NCBI RefSeq assembly: GCF_052857255.1
Contig: NC_135502.1
Span: 158,570,099-158,634,098, forward strand
Source of the DNA: Amblyomma americanum
Taxonomy: Eukaryota > Arthropoda > Arachnida > Ixodida > Ixodidae
Direction: 5' to 3'
DNA length: 64,000 nucleotides
Shown: in pieces, positions 10,520-25,479 of the stretch
Numbering within the stretch: position 1 is the stretch's first letter
Layout: the number at the start of each line of letters is the position of its first letter
Translations under genes and position numbers: made by a program
Notes under the pieces: generated by a model
Database searches by the model: none
What the model was told of the DNA's origin: nothing
What the model saw: the letters and a program-made list of their open reading frames with translations, nothing else

Positions 10520-12729
10520 CTATAATCAAAACTGGTGTACCTGAAATAACGGCAAATAGTTCCAGTTAGCGACTTATTAGAGGCGGAAGGCTTCTGCCTT
10601 GGACCAACAGTAGGTCAACTTCATAAGCATGGCAGATTTCTAATGGTCTCCAGCTATTGAAACCACAGGGTTCTATGTGGTCTCAGCTCAGATATGTCAG
10701 ATTAACTGCACATTTTCAGTTGGTACCAGTCAAAAGCCTGCAGGCATGTATTGCAGCAGTGTTAAGGCTTCTGTTGTAATCTTTTTGTGCGAGATCTGTC
10801 CTAGTTTTGATTAGTTCTTCTTTTATAAGGAATAGCTCCTAAAGAGATCTCCTTTGACATCGGCTGAACTCGGAAAAACAGTAACAGGGAATAAAGTGTA
10901 TATATACTTTCGTGCTCATGGCGGGAACTGCTAGAGGAGATAGCTGGGTACGCACTTGTAGGCGTGGCTGCGAGCCCTTCTGGCCTATGCGCTTTCGCCC
11001 ATTTGGGCACCGTAAACCCATCGGGCTGCAGCCACAACGAGAATCATATTTTGAAAAATCTAAAAACTGACGCGAATATTACGGTAAGCTATAATCTACC
11101 TTTCAATAAATATGGCACATTACTATAATTGATAAAAAAATTAATAATATAATACATTACCAGCTTCTGGTAAAATAACACATGTTAGTTTATTCTGACG
11201 CACTCTTTTACCACAAAAAAAATTATTTAAAAATTATCACGTCTTCGGATAACCACACTGTAGACCATCAGTTTTTGAGTGATTACGGCATGTATAGTAC
11301 CTTCTAGCAGGTAAATTAGGCTCGGCATATATAAATCTTGCAACTGAAAACTCGCACATGCGCCTCCTGAATGGCATTTATTTTTTGTTTTGTACAATAC
11401 ATGCCTTACTTAATTTCTTTCAGAGCTACTACATATTTCACAGCAATAAAAAACTAGTTCAGCTGCAATTGTGAGTGCACATACTGGGAAGCATTTCTCT
11501 AGTGACTATTACTCTTTTGCAAGTGATGAAGCTGCATCAGCTCGTTTTGTTACCGATTATTCTGGCCGAAAACCTTAACTGCAGCCATAGAACCAGCATT
11601 CTTGGGCATGTGTGAAACTTGTGGTCATATCGTTCAGGTGGTGTTGTACGTGATTTGTGTGCATCTGGAAGAGGATGGTGCCATGTACACCTGATATATA
11701 ATTACAATATTTTTTGGTATGCTAATGTGCTGAATCATATAGATGAAATTAGGTATTTCAAATATAATATGATCTCATTAAATATACAGCAACACATTAC
11801 TTATTTTATTTAAAAGTCTAGAGAAAATAAGAAGTTCAATTTTTGGGCTGCACGTACAACCTAAGGTGAGAATTAAGTGTGCACTCGTGTTCATATATAA
11901 TGATTAAATGCACCAAAGCGTTGAATGCAACAGAACATTGCCATCGCGTTTTTAATGGGACCGCGAAAAAAATCAGAACAGCCAGGGAACGTAGTAGCCG
12001 AATGTTTAGCATGAAAAAAATATGTAGCGTTGCCTGCAGTTTTTTATTATTGTTGCATATGCACTATATGCTTCTCTTGAATTAGCAAGGCTGCGTGGTT
12101 CTCACGATCGTTCTGCATGCGCAAAGCTTCAGAAAGGCACTGCGATTTGTCTCTATTAGCCGGAGAAGTTGTCTGTGAAAGAGATTTAGCAGTGATCAAG
12201 AATTATGCCTAGAGCGTGCGAAGATGCGGTACGCGTGTGCTTCTTTGCTGTTGAAAAAATAATGGAAAACTACCCTCCTTGAAGGGCAGTCGCCAGATAT
12301 TTGAAATTCATCTACAACGATGTCAGGCGCGCGGCATTCTCACCATTTCATAAAAAATCTCAATACATACAGCGGAAGCTTCCATAATAATCCTGAATAG
12401 ATTGCGACAAATGAAATATAGCACCAACGCCTACCCAAGGCAAACGCCTTCATCGCCCATGACAGTGCATGTCAGCCATTTATACCAGCAGACGCTCGAA
12501 ATGTGATTCTTCATACTCGGAGCGCTGGAAACTGCATCTATGCCGATATCTCCTCACAAAACTTTCCAATGAAACGACCTACCTTACCACACGTGCCCTC
12601 GTACATCTGATAATGACCATGGTTCTTAATACCAGGCAGATATGCCGCCTCGAGTACGGGTGGTGCGAAGTAGAGCTGAGCCATCTTTGCGCACGTTTTA
12701 CGAGTTGGCCGTTTGATAACGCCGGATCA
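10520..12729. other. AT-rich stretch, no gene recognised
   Basis: Only short frames without recognisable domains on either strand. Composition shifts to AT-rich from about 11040. I see no tRNA, repeat pair or LTR signal here. Confidence 0.5.
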
Positions 12730-12765
12730 GGACATAACTTCAAACCCTTCTACGATGGCTTCTTA

Positions 12766-13475
12766 TGTGAGCGACTTAGTTGACACAGCAGAAGTGGATG
12801 GCTTTTCATTAAATGATTCTCGCCTGTGCTTGAACTGCATACATTTTAACCTTAGATCGGGCCGGAATACGAACGTCGACCTCGTGGTTTTCTTTAGCAT
12901 GGCAAATATCAGATTTAATGTAGTGATATTTTAAGAGACATGGTTGATTGCGAAGATGATGTGGCTAAACTACCTGGCTACAAACCTTATTTTGTTAACC
13001 ATGTAGGTAAACGCGGTGGCGGTGTACCATGCTAATTTCCAATGATATCGCGTGCGAATTGCTCCCCGAGTTTTCGTGCTCTAGTCCTAACTTCGAGGTG
13101 CTTGCACTAAAATCGCGGAAATACATATCATGGCATGTTATCGGCCGCCATCCGGTGATTTATCTTCGTTTTTCACCTTCATAGTCTCACTCGTAGAATT
13201 TTTCAATGCTCAAAATTTCCATATAATATTAGATGGCGATTTAAATACTAAGTTTTCTTGCTGAAAATTCTACAGAGATGATGTTTGAATCTCTTCTGAA
13301 CACTCACTCTTGTCAAAATGTGATAACGCCACCTACAAGACTGAGTGAAGGTTCACAAACACTCCTTGATCTCTTTATAACAAACTTTGAAACCAGTCGT
13401 ACAGAATCCGGTGTCATCAATTGCTGTTTAAGCGATCACCTTCCGATTTTCAGTTCAGTGTATACTGGGTTCTGA
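12766..13475 (+). pseudogene. LINE B endonuclease
   Basis: Starts MASYVSDLVDTAEV. Conserved blocks in shifting frames: FNVVIF-stop-ETWL (Glu of the active site), PGYKPYFVNH then GKRGGG, IILDGDLN (GDLN motif) and the final CLSDHLPIF (Ser-Asp-His). The domain nicks target DNA. At least four frame changes or stops occur. Upstream sequence (12450-12765) has no recognisable ORF1. Confidence 0.75.
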
Positions 13476-14144
13476 GCTATTGTGAAATCTGAGCCGCCTT
13501 TGTCTCGCTCGCATATCAATCTGCGTTCTTTATCGAGATTCAGTGATTGCATTGCGGAAGTGAGCTGTAATGATGTCCTCTGTGAACATAACGCTGATAT
13601 AGCCTATGATACCTTCGTAAATAAATTTTTATCGTTGTACCTGGTTTCCCCTGAAAACATGTGCTAGGTCAAAGAAAATCCGTAAGCCATGGGTAACGTC
13701 TGAACTCCATATTCTGATAAAAAAGCCTGACCGGCTCTTTCAGAAGTTTATCACCAACAAATGCCCTGAGGCTCTCAAAGCTTTTAAGACCTATAGAAAT
13801 CATGTCACCAAAGAACTTCGTGCTGCCAGAAATCGTTATCATTATAATCTTCCAACTTCCACGAATCAGCAATCTGGTGACGTCTGGCGCAGGTTAAACC
13901 AAATATTTGGCAAATCTCCAGAGATGCTTACAAAACTAAATAATAATGGCGTACAAATTTCAGGGGAGGACTGAGCTAATACATTCAATGGCCATTTTCT
14001 TTCTCTAACCTCAGTGTCGTTCAGTGGAGACTACATGTCTTTCATGAAACATTCCTTCCAACAAACTGTGTTTTTTAAGCCATTCTCGGAATCTGAAATA
14101 TTAACCACATTTGCCAGTTTGAAAACAGCACGTCCACTGATATA

Positions 14145-14210
14145 ATGGATTTTCAAGTAAAGCCTATAAAATATATTATGGATTTTCAAGTAAAGCCTAT
14201 AAAATATATT
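14145..14210 (+). repeat. 33-bp exact tandem duplication
   Basis: Two identical adjacent 33-bp copies (14145-14177 and 14178-14210), each starting ATGGATTTTCAAG. The length is a multiple of three, so the reading frame would be kept, but the RT region is already broken. Confidence 0.9.
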
Positions 14211-15129
14211 ACGTACCTAATTGCACATACCTTGGCGCATATACTTAACCTAGGAGCATGCAATGTGCAAAAGTCACAGTAGTTTATAAAAAATGCGACA
14301 AGAACAACCTTTCTAATGACTGTCCGATTTCAATACTTTTTAAGGAACTCGAAAAGTCAGTCTTAAACAATTAACTGCTTTTACTGATCGCTACGACATC
14401 TTAGCTCACGCACAGTATGGATTTAGAAAAAATCGATCCACGGAACTAGCCGTCCTTGCTCAGAAAGAACTCATCGTTGAAAATTTTTAAAACAAAAACA
14501 TGGTCCTTGGTATCTTCCTTGATTTTACAAAAGGTTTCGATTATATTAACCGCAGTATACTTCCACAAAAGTTGGAGGATTATGGTATTTGTGGTATAGC
14601 CCACAAGTTAATTTCGTGTTACCTTCAATACCGATCCCAATGCGTTGTTATGAATGGTTACTCTTCTGTCGTCAAACCGGCCGAACTAGGTGTTCCGCAA
14701 GGGAGCATCCTAGGTCCTTTTCTATTTATATTATATAAAAACAACATAGTTATCATAGGCCCTTGTGCTAAGCACATAATTTCCGCTGACGACGCAAGTT
14801 TAATTTTTGCAGGTAGTTCTGGTCCGGATTTGGCTTGCCATGCTAATCGAACACTTTACCTCGTTAGTACCTGGGCAGCATGAAATGAATTAAAATTAAA
14901 TATCGCAAAAACCAAGGCTGCTATGTTTTCTTCAAGAAATAAAGTTTATGTATTACCACCAATTGTCATTGACTGCATAGACATACAGGTTGTTCAGTGT
15001 TTCAAGACGCTCGGTGTTATTTTTCCTGAAAATTTTTTCTGGGATGCACACATAAACGAACTCATCAAAAAACTTTCTAAAGCTATAAGTCTCATGCGCC
15101 GACATTGTTTCATGTTTCCAAGAGATGTT

Positions 15130-15134
15130 AATAT
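15130..15134. repeat. Target duplication AATAT, left copy
   Basis: AATAT here and at 19981-19985 flank the minus-strand gypsy element. Joining the flanks restores the LINE B codons GAT-GTT-AAT-ATG. Confidence 0.8.
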
Positions 15135-15264
15135 TGTCACAAATGGGTTGCAGAATCAAGAGGCTAGGCACAGGCTGCAAGGAATCAAGTAGAGTCCAGC
15201 TGCCAAGAGCACGCGCGACTCACTTCTTTGTCCTCAATGCACCCTCCGGGGACACCTGGCGGCA
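15135..15264 (-). repeat. 3' LTR of Ty3-2
   Basis: 130 bp, matching 19849-19978. On the minus strand it starts TGCCGCCAGG and ends GTGACA. A purine-rich tract (GGGGAGGGGG on the minus strand, about 15267-15283) lies just inside, the expected polypurine tract. Confidence 0.85.
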
Positions 15265-16155
15265 TTAGTCCCCCTCCCCATCCAAAGAAAAGGAAGCAAA
15301 TACGTGGGCGCACTTGGAGCGAATGAAGTGCCCGTAACAGCGTAAAGTACGGCTTCATACGCAGTACGTGCACGACCTCGGGCAGCGGTCGACGGCGCGA
15401 ACTGAGCAGAGTGCCATCAGGGAGGACTTCATACGTCACATTCGTGATGCGGCACAGCACTGTGCAGGGTCGAAAGTAGAGGCTCAGGAGCTTCTCCGAC
15501 AGGCCGAGGCGACGTACCGGGGTCCAGATCCACACTTTGTCGTCGGGGTGGTACTCGACGGGGCGATGTCGTTGGAAGTAGCGTTCAGCACCCGCTGCCT
15601 GCTGCCGGCGGATGTGCATACGCGCCAGTTGGCGCGCCTCCTCTGCGTGCCGGGTAAATTCCTCGGCGTCTGGCCTGAGCGCCGGGTCGTCAGTGGGCAC
15701 GGAAGCATAGCATCGAGCATCGTTTGGACATCACGACTGTAGACGAGGCGAAACGGCGTAAATCGTGTCGTTTCCTGAATCGCCGTGTTGTAGGCAAACG
15801 TCACATATGAGAGGATCTCGTCCCAAGTCTTGTGCTGTACGTCGACGTACATTGCGAGCATGTCTGCTAAGATTTTGTTGAGGCGCTCCGTGAGCCCGTT
15901 TGAGTGCGGGTGGTATGCAGTAGTCTTGCGGTGGTTCGTGTGACTAAGCTGGAACACCCCGTGCATGAGCTGCGCTGTAAACGCGGTGCCCCTATCAGTG
16001 ATGACGGAGGACCGGGCGCCATGTCCTAAAACAATGTGGTGTATGAAGAACCGCGCGATTTCAGAGAATGTACTGCGCGGCACAGTCTGGGTTTCCGCAT
16101 AGCGCTTCAAATAATCAGTAGCAAGTATAATCCATTTATTTCCAGAAGACGACAC
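15185..16155 (-). pseudogene. Ty3-2 integrase core and C-terminus
   Basis: Minus-strand frame 16155-15484 carries the DDE core: WIILATDYLKRYAET, VITDRGTAFTAQL and HSNGLTERLNKILADML, with the two Asp and the Glu present. SYVTFAYNTAIQETT follows. A frameshift near 15640 moves to the frame ending at 15185, with YHPDDKVWIWTP and LSLYFRPCTV, a GPY/F-type C-terminal module. It would insert element cDNA into chromosomal DNA. Confidence 0.85.
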
Positions 16156-17140
16156 AGGGAAGGGCCCAGAAGATCAATGCCCACTTGGTCAAAGGCGTGC
16201 GAGGTGGCGCAATTGGTTGGAGCAAACCTGCGGGCTTGAGCGGTGGTGACTTACAACGCTGGCACTCACGGCTACCTCTGACGTAGCGGTGAATGGTCTT
16301 TGCAAGTTTAGGCCAATAATAGCCCTGACGCACTCGAGCGAGCGTGTGTGCAAATCCCAAATGGCCAGAGGTGAGCTCACCATGATACGCTGAAAGGATG
16401 TCGTCGCAGAGGTCTGATGGCACGACTAGGAGGTAGGGCCGGTCACCGTTGCTGGAGTTTTTCTTGAACAGTACGCCATTGCGAATGCAAAAAGAGGACA
16501 AGTGGCGGGAAAAGTGTCGAGGTACGTTGGAAGCATGGCCCTCCAGGTGATCCATGACAGACCGCAGGTCAGCGTCAGCATGCTGCTTTGCCACTATGTC
16601 CGAACTGCTGATCACACCGAGGAAACAATTGTCATCCTCTGCGCTGTCATCAGCTTGCTCGACAGGTGCGCGTGAGAGCGTGTCGGCGTCTTCGTGTTTA
16701 CGTCCGTACTTATAGGCAATTGTGTAATCAAATTCTTGAAGGCGAAGGCTCCAGCGTGCTAGGGGGCCTGATGAGTCCCGGAGATTGGTAAGCCAGCACA
16801 AGGAATGATGGTCAGTGACCACTTTAAAATGACGGGCATAGATATAAGGCCGAAATTTCAACGTGGCCCAGACGACAGCGAGGCGCTCCTTTTCCGAGGT
16901 GGAGTAGTTGATTTCGGTGCGCGAGAGTGCGTGACTCGCATACGCGATCTCACGTTCCACGCCTTCTTAATGTTGAACGAGGACGGCACCAAGCCCGATG
17001 TTGCTAGCGTCGGTGTGTATCTCGGTAGCAGCCTCCTCATCGAAGTGAGCCAGCACAGGGGTAGTGTTTAGCCGTTGGCGCAGCTCTGTGAAAGCACCCT
17101 GTTGCTCTGCAGTTCAGACGAACAGTGTATCGCCATGTGT
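16136..17140 (-). pseudogene. Ty3-2 RNase H and integrase zinc domain
   Basis: Open minus-strand frame 16960-16136 has RNase H blocks EIAYASHALSRTEINYSTSE and VVTDHHSLCWLTNL, the linker HEDADTLSRAPV, then an integrase zinc region with HLGFAHTLARV and CQRCKSPPL. The RNase H start (16960-17140) sits in other frames, with a TAG within it at about 17115. A frameshift near 16190 precedes the integrase core. Confidence 0.8.
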
Positions 17141-18590
17141 TAAACGGGTGAGCGGTTAAGGGATCTTGGAGAAGTCTGCGAAAAAACGACGCAAGAAGCA
17201 CTTGAGCGGGCAGTTTTCTCGGGATCGGGTCGTATGCCATAGGCGCTCACAATATGGCCGAGATACTTGATCTCTTTGTAACCATAATGGCATTTCTCAG
17301 GTTTAAGTGTCAATTTGGCCACCCGCAGGGCATCCAACGCGGTCCGCAAGCGTTCAAGGTGTTGATAGACTGTTTCTGAAAACACCACTACGTCATCTAG
17401 GTAAACTAAAGAGGTTTGCCATTTGAGGCCAGCCAGAACAGTATCCATAATGCGCTAAAACGTCACAGGCGCAGAGCAAAGCCCGCAGGGTAACACCTTA
17501 AATTCATATAGGCCGTCGGTTGTGATGAAGGCCGTTTTTTCGCGGTCACGGTCATCAACCTCAATCTGCCAATATCCGGTCTTTAGGTCGATCGTTGAAA
17601 AACACTCGGCGCGGCGAAGCCTGTCGAGCGAGTCGTCGATGCGGGGCAGCAGGTAGACGTCCTTTTTTGTTATGGCGTTCAGCTTACGGTAATCCACGCA
17701 AAGCGCAGTGTCCCATCCTTCTTAACAAGCACGACAGGAGACGACCACGGGCTCTTAGAGGGCTGAATAATGCCGTCTGTAAGCATCTCCTTCACCTGTG
17801 TTTGGATAGCGTCGCGTTCTTTCGGGGAAATGCGGTACGGCTGCTGTCGTATGGGGCGAGCGTCATCGTAAGTGATGATCCGATGCTTCGTGATCGTCGT
17901 TTGCCGCACTTTCGAGGAGTATGCAAAGCAGGTTTTGTACTGGAGCAGTAGGGCGCGGAGGTTGCGCTGTTGAGTCGCTGAGAGCCCGGAGCTAATATCG
18001 ATGCGATCCAGGGACGTGTCCGGACGGTCCATGGCCTCGGACGCAAAGCACTTAGTAACATCGGCCAATTGGTCGGCCCACGCGACGGTAGCTGCTCGGA
18101 AAGGGTGACGAGGCTCGCTCGTAAAATTAGTAATCAGGAGTTCCGACCGACCGTCACGGAGGTGGACGACAGTTCGGGCCGCGCAAATGCCATGTGTCAG
18201 AAGCAAGAAAAGGTTGCCCTCAGCGACTGCAGGTCCATCACGTAGCCCATCATCGCATTCGACGCGTGCAAAAACACTGGAGCGCGGCGGGATCAAGACA
18301 CTTTCAGTTGAAATACGAAGGGCGGAGCTGCGTTTCCTAACGTCGGAGATGTCGTCGGCTTCCCCTGTCGAAAACGTAACGGTTCTGTGCCACAGGTGAA
18401 TAACTGCACCAGTCTCACGGAGAAAATCTACGCCCAAAATCAGGCCACGAGAACAGTCACGGAGCACCAGGCATCTCACGGCGCCGTTGGCCAAACCGGG
18501 GCCTTGGCGCATCGAAGGGAAAACCCTGCAGGCCAAGCTCGATATGGGCACCGGCGGAACAGGTGACGGGGCTCCCCACAGTGGAAGCAC
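17140..18590 (-). pseudogene. Ty3-2 protease and reverse transcriptase
   Basis: Frame 18590-17679 contains the protease end (LILGVDFLRETGAVI) and RT start (IIQPSKSPWSSPVVLVKKDG). One frameshift leads to 17697-17455 (MDYRKLNAITKKDVY, STIDLKTGYWQIEV), a TAG at 17455-17457, then 17448-17140 with the catalytic LVYLDDVVVF and YLGHIVSAYGI. The protease active-site triad lies in a broken stretch and was not located. Confidence 0.85.
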
Positions 18591-18904
18591 TAACGCCGGC
18601 GGTCAGGGCCACGCTAGACGTCCGCTCTGCTCAGGAATTCTCGATCACTCGGGATGCGGTGCTGCCCTGGCTGCACGGAGTGTAGCAGGACGTCGTGATG
18701 GTTGATAGAAACTGCCACTGGATTCGGGGCAAGGCGTCGTAGCGAGTCAGCGTAGGTCGGGCGGCAGTAGTCTGTCTGGTTGGGCGGTGGAAATTCCCGT
18801 GGATTTGGGGCGGGGTGTCGCAGAGCTTCAGCGTATGTCGGGCGGCATTAGTCTTTCTGCGTAGGCTGTGGTTCGGCGTGTAGTAACGGAGGCCTGATAG
18901 CTTC

Positions 18905-19810
18905 CTACACCTCTTCGCGGATAACGCTCATAAGGGAGCTGGCCGCTGGCTGCGACGTATCACAAATTTTCACTAGCTCTTCACGGACAACAGCGCGGAT
19001 CATGTCGCGGAGAAAGTCGGTATTGCTGTTGAAAACCTGGAGGGACTGCGTAACAGAAGCAGCAAGGACTGGCCGGTCGTACGCGGTGGAACGCTGCCGG
19101 AGGACCTGCTCCATCGTCACTGCCTCCGCTAGAAACTCGGCAACAGTGCTGGGGGGGGGGGGGGGGGGGCTGCGCACGAAGCCGGCGAAAAGCTGTTCTT
19201 TAACACCGCGCATTGGGTGGCGCAGCTTTCTGGCTTCCGACATAGCTGGGCCAGCCCGTCGGAAGAGCCGCTCATGTCTTCGACGTACGTGGTAACAGTT
19301 TCATTGGGGCGTTTGCATACGGGACTGCAAGGCTCGTTCAGCTCGCTCCTCACGATCAGTGCTGACATACGCGGCGAGCAGTTGACGTCGGAACTCAGGC
19401 CATGATGAAAGAGTGTCCTCACGGTTTTCGTACCACGTACGAGCACCATCCTCCAAGCTGAAGAAAACGTTCCTCAGCTTGGCGGCGTCGTCCCATTGGT
19501 TAAATGCGGCGACACGTTCAAACTGGAGGTGCCAATCTTCCACATCCTCCAGTTGAGTCCCGTGAAAGGACTTTGGTAGTCGTGGGTTCTGGAGGGTGTA
19601 GTACGCGGCGCCTTGTATGACCGGTTGAGGAATAGGGGCCAAGAGGGAGTCGAATAGCCTGAGCTCAGGAGGCAGTCGGCCAGGCGGCGAGGTTGTCTCC
19701 AATAGCCCATGCTCAGTGGGCAGTCCAAGATTTCGGCTCCTGACCCGGTGCACTGGCGTTTCGACAGGGAAAGGTCTGGGATCCTCGGTGTTGGGAGGGG
19801 TGTGCGACAT
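18905..19810 (-). pseudogene. Ty3-2 gag
   Basis: Starts with ATG at 19810 (MSHTPPNTEDPRPF) about 40 bases after the LTR. Blocks: GTQLEDVEDWHLQFERVAAF and LRNVFFSLEDGARTWYENRE (gag fold). Near 19300 the frame changes to TVTTYVEDM, then MRGVKEQLFAGFVRSPP. A run of 19 G (19151-19169; C on the coding strand) lies in the Pro-coding stretch and breaks the frame. It ends SSLMSVIREEV at 18905. Downstream 18600-18900 should hold the knuckle but reads poorly. Confidence 0.8.
19151..19169. repeat. G19 homopolymer
   Basis: Nineteen consecutive G within the gag of Ty3-2, coding for Pro on the minus strand. Expansion by slippage probably caused the frame break there; length may also be unreliable in the assembly. 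Confidence 0.85.
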
Positions 19811-19830
19811 ATTCCATAGCGATTTACTCA

Positions 19831-19843
19831 GCGCACCCCACCA
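19831..19843 (-). other. Primer binding site of Ty3-2
   Basis: On the minus strand TGGTGGGGTGCGC begins five bases after the 5' LTR end. It starts with TGG as expected for a tRNA primer; the tRNA was not identified. Confidence 0.5.
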
Positions 19844-19848
19844 GAAAA

Positions 19849-19980
19849 TCTCACAAATGGGTTGCAGGATCAAGAGGCTGGGCACAGGCCGCAAGGAATC
19901 AAGCAGGGTCCAGCTGCCAAGACCACGCGCGACTCACTTCTTTGTCTTCGAGGCGCCGCCCGGGGATGCCTGGCGGCAAT
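19849..19980 (-). repeat. 5' LTR of Ty3-2
   Basis: Partner of 15135-15264; its TG at the plus-strand left end is TC here. The last two bases (AT, 19979-19980) lie beyond the aligned LTR and before the duplication. Confidence 0.8.
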
Positions 19981-19985
19981 AATAT
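19981..19985. repeat. Target duplication AATAT, right copy
   Basis: Matches 15130-15134; the LINE B coding sequence resumes here (ATG CCT TAC AAC). Confidence 0.8.
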
Positions 19986-20450
19986 GCCTTACAACTCATT
20001 ATTCTCATCACCTCTCAATTCCGGCGCACTTGTTTGGTGAACTGCTTCTAAGCACCATATTCATGAGGTCCATTTGCTACAAAAAGTGCCATGCAATCCA
20101 CCCTATTTAAGTCGCACGCCGCAGATGTACAAACAACTAAATATTGTCAGCGTAGTATCCATGTATGACTACAGACTTTCTAATCAATACAGATAAAAAG
20201 AACTAAAAGGAATGACACCTTGAAGTTGATGGCAAATCTTGAAAAAACACACTCCTATATACCCAATCCGCAACCCAAATGAATAGAAATTGATCAAATG
20301 CCTTACAAGGTATGGAAGGCAAATGTTAAAATTTAAACTACCAACATTGCTGAATGATTTCGCGAGAGCAGAAATAGAGATTTTGACTATATTTCATTGT
20401 AATTCCTGTGGATAAATATGTATAGGTCTCAAAAATGTCACCATGTCTTA
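19981..20450 (+). pseudogene. LINE B ORF2 C-terminal end
   Basis: Resumes as MPYNSLFSSPLNSGALVW, then HHIHEVHLLQK, the usual end of the CR1/L2 RT region, and IRNPNE-KLIKC-TRYGRQMLKFKLPTLLN across several stops. These blocks end LINE ORF2 proteins of this group. After about 20450 no further coding match is seen. Confidence 0.75.
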
Positions 20451-20800
20451 AATTTTGAAACTGTTAGCGCATTTACTTTCTTCCCCTTTTTCCTTTTTTG
20501 CTGTGTTCTTTATTGCTGATACTTTGTATCATGTTATATGTATGGGTAAACATATATACGCTTTACCATGTAAACTAAAAATTTCATTACACTGCACTTT
20601 ATTTTCATGCATGCTCATGTTTGACTTGTGTTTGATTTCTCCTGTCGCACCCTATTCTTTATGTTTATTTTCAACCACTGCAGCATGTAGCTGCACACTG
20701 CTTGCCATGTATTGGGGTACAGGCCTTTGGCAAGCCTTCTTCTGGCTTTTTGCCCGTGCACCAAACATCGCTGAGATGTTGAATAAATATATTTTATTGT
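20451..20800 (+). repeat. LINE B 3' UTR
   Basis: Non-coding T-rich sequence ending with GTTGAATAAATATATTTTATT near 20780-20800, a plausible polyadenylation region and element end. Confidence 0.45.
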
Positions 20801-24776
<3,976 letters not shown>

Positions 24777-24801
24777 CTTCTCGGCCTTTTGGCGAAGATC
24801 A
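24777..24801 (+). ncRNA. U2 snRNA 5'-end fragment fused to a SINE
   Basis: 25 bases starting CTTCTCGGCCTTTTGGC match the highly conserved 5' end of U2 snRNA (positions about 4-28 of the RNA) with one mismatch (G where U2 has U). The U2 match stops at 24801 and a tRNA-headed SINE begins within a few bases. It is a fragment, not a functional U2 gene. Confidence 0.75.
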
Positions 24802-24803
24802 TA

Positions 24804-25053
24804 GCACCGAAGCGCGGCCTTGGGGTAGAACATCCGCCTGAAATTCGGGAGGTGCCGTGTGCCATTCCTAGCGTCGCCGCTTTCCCACCGGGTTTTTAAT
24901 GGGTACAAGATTTCCCCCGGTATGGTGCTCATCTCATCTACAGTGAGATGCTTCGGAAAAGAATCTTCGAATAAACCGTTGCCATGACGAATCAGAGACA
25001 AGTTCCGCCGTCAAGCAACGCTAAATCCGCCTCGTGCGGTAGAAGCCTTTTTT
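24804..25053 (+). repeat. tRNA-derived SINE, family 1
   Basis: Shares with 61961-62212 a head containing ACCGAAGCG, GTAGAACATCCGCC, then the body TTTTTAATGGGTACAAGATT, and the ending GCCTCGTGC-GTAGAAGCC followed by T. The head resembles a tRNA with a weak A box and a degraded B box. Orientation plus, tail at right. Confidence 0.75.
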
Positions 25054-25269
25054 CTTTACCCGTCATGCACACCTGGTGATGCGTGTGAGCCAGCCGCAAG
25101 GGTAGCGACCAAATACCGCTGCGCTTTGCTCGAAGGGGATTTGTGCGTGGAGAGTGCTATGGCACATCTCTCGTGAAGCTAGAGAAGTGAGCGTTCCATG
25201 AATGTTGAACGTTTTCTAACTGGCACAAGGCTAGAGTTTTGGACAGCGAGTGTAAACCACGTGGAGTCG

Positions 25270-25464
25270 TTTTTTTTCCGCATTTGACGGGAAGTTTGAG
25301 GCGCAGGCTATCCTTCCCACGCGGTGCACCCCTGGAGAGCCGAGCATCAGGCAGGGGGACCGCCTTTTCCCATTGGATTAACCGGCTCGTGGACCGGAGG
25401 CTTCCGGAAATCGAGCACACGACCTCCCGTAGCCGAGCACTCAAGCACGAGGCCACGGCTGCAG
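25270..25464 (-). repeat. tRNA-derived SINE, family 2, minus strand
   Basis: Head at the right: on the minus strand CTGCAGCCGTGGC starts it, as in 62213-62480. The tRNA-like B-box region is diverged. Tail lies at the T-run 25270-25277. With 24804-25053 it forms a tail-to-tail pair. Confidence 0.65.
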
Positions 25465-25479
25465 TGGAGATGCTCTTCT

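Larger units (their letters stand above)
13660..15134 (+). pseudogene. LINE B reverse transcriptase
   Basis: Linker KPWVTSELHILIKK and LRAARNRYHYNLP lead into RT blocks: [51 protein letters not shown] and the catalytic box, which reads SADD instead of Y/F-ADD (about 14782-14793). A thumb block LKLNIAKTKAAMF and a KKLSKAISLMRRHC block follow. The frame is cut at 15134 by the gypsy insertion. A 33-bp tandem duplication lies at 14145-14210. Stops at 13972, 14490 and 14881 disable it. Confidence 0.85.
15135..19980 (-). mobile_element. Ty3/gypsy LTR retrotransposon, degenerate, minus strand (Ty3-2)
   Basis: 130-bp LTRs enclose gag, protease, RT, RNase H and integrase read on the minus strand. It is inserted in the RT of LINE B with a 5-bp AATAT duplication; two extra bases (19979-19980) lie between the right LTR and the duplication. 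The LTRs differ at several sites. Frames are longer than in Ty3-1, suggesting a younger insertion, but frameshifts and stops make it inactive. Confidence 0.9.
12730..20800 (+). mobile_element. CR1/L2-type LINE (LINE B), interrupted by a gypsy element
   Basis: Endonuclease, RT and C-terminal blocks lie on the plus strand at 12766-15134 and 19981-20400, separated by an LTR element with an AATAT duplication. The LINE frame is restored when the insert is removed (FPRDVN, then MPYNSLF). A long 3' region ends near an AATAAATATA-rich tail at about 20780-20800. No RNase H is seen. The 5' boundary is uncertain. Many stops: a dead copy. Confidence 0.8.

Noticed and set aside
24777..24801. Complete U2 snRNA gene
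   Set aside because: Similarity ends after 25 bases; no Sm site or stem-loops follow.
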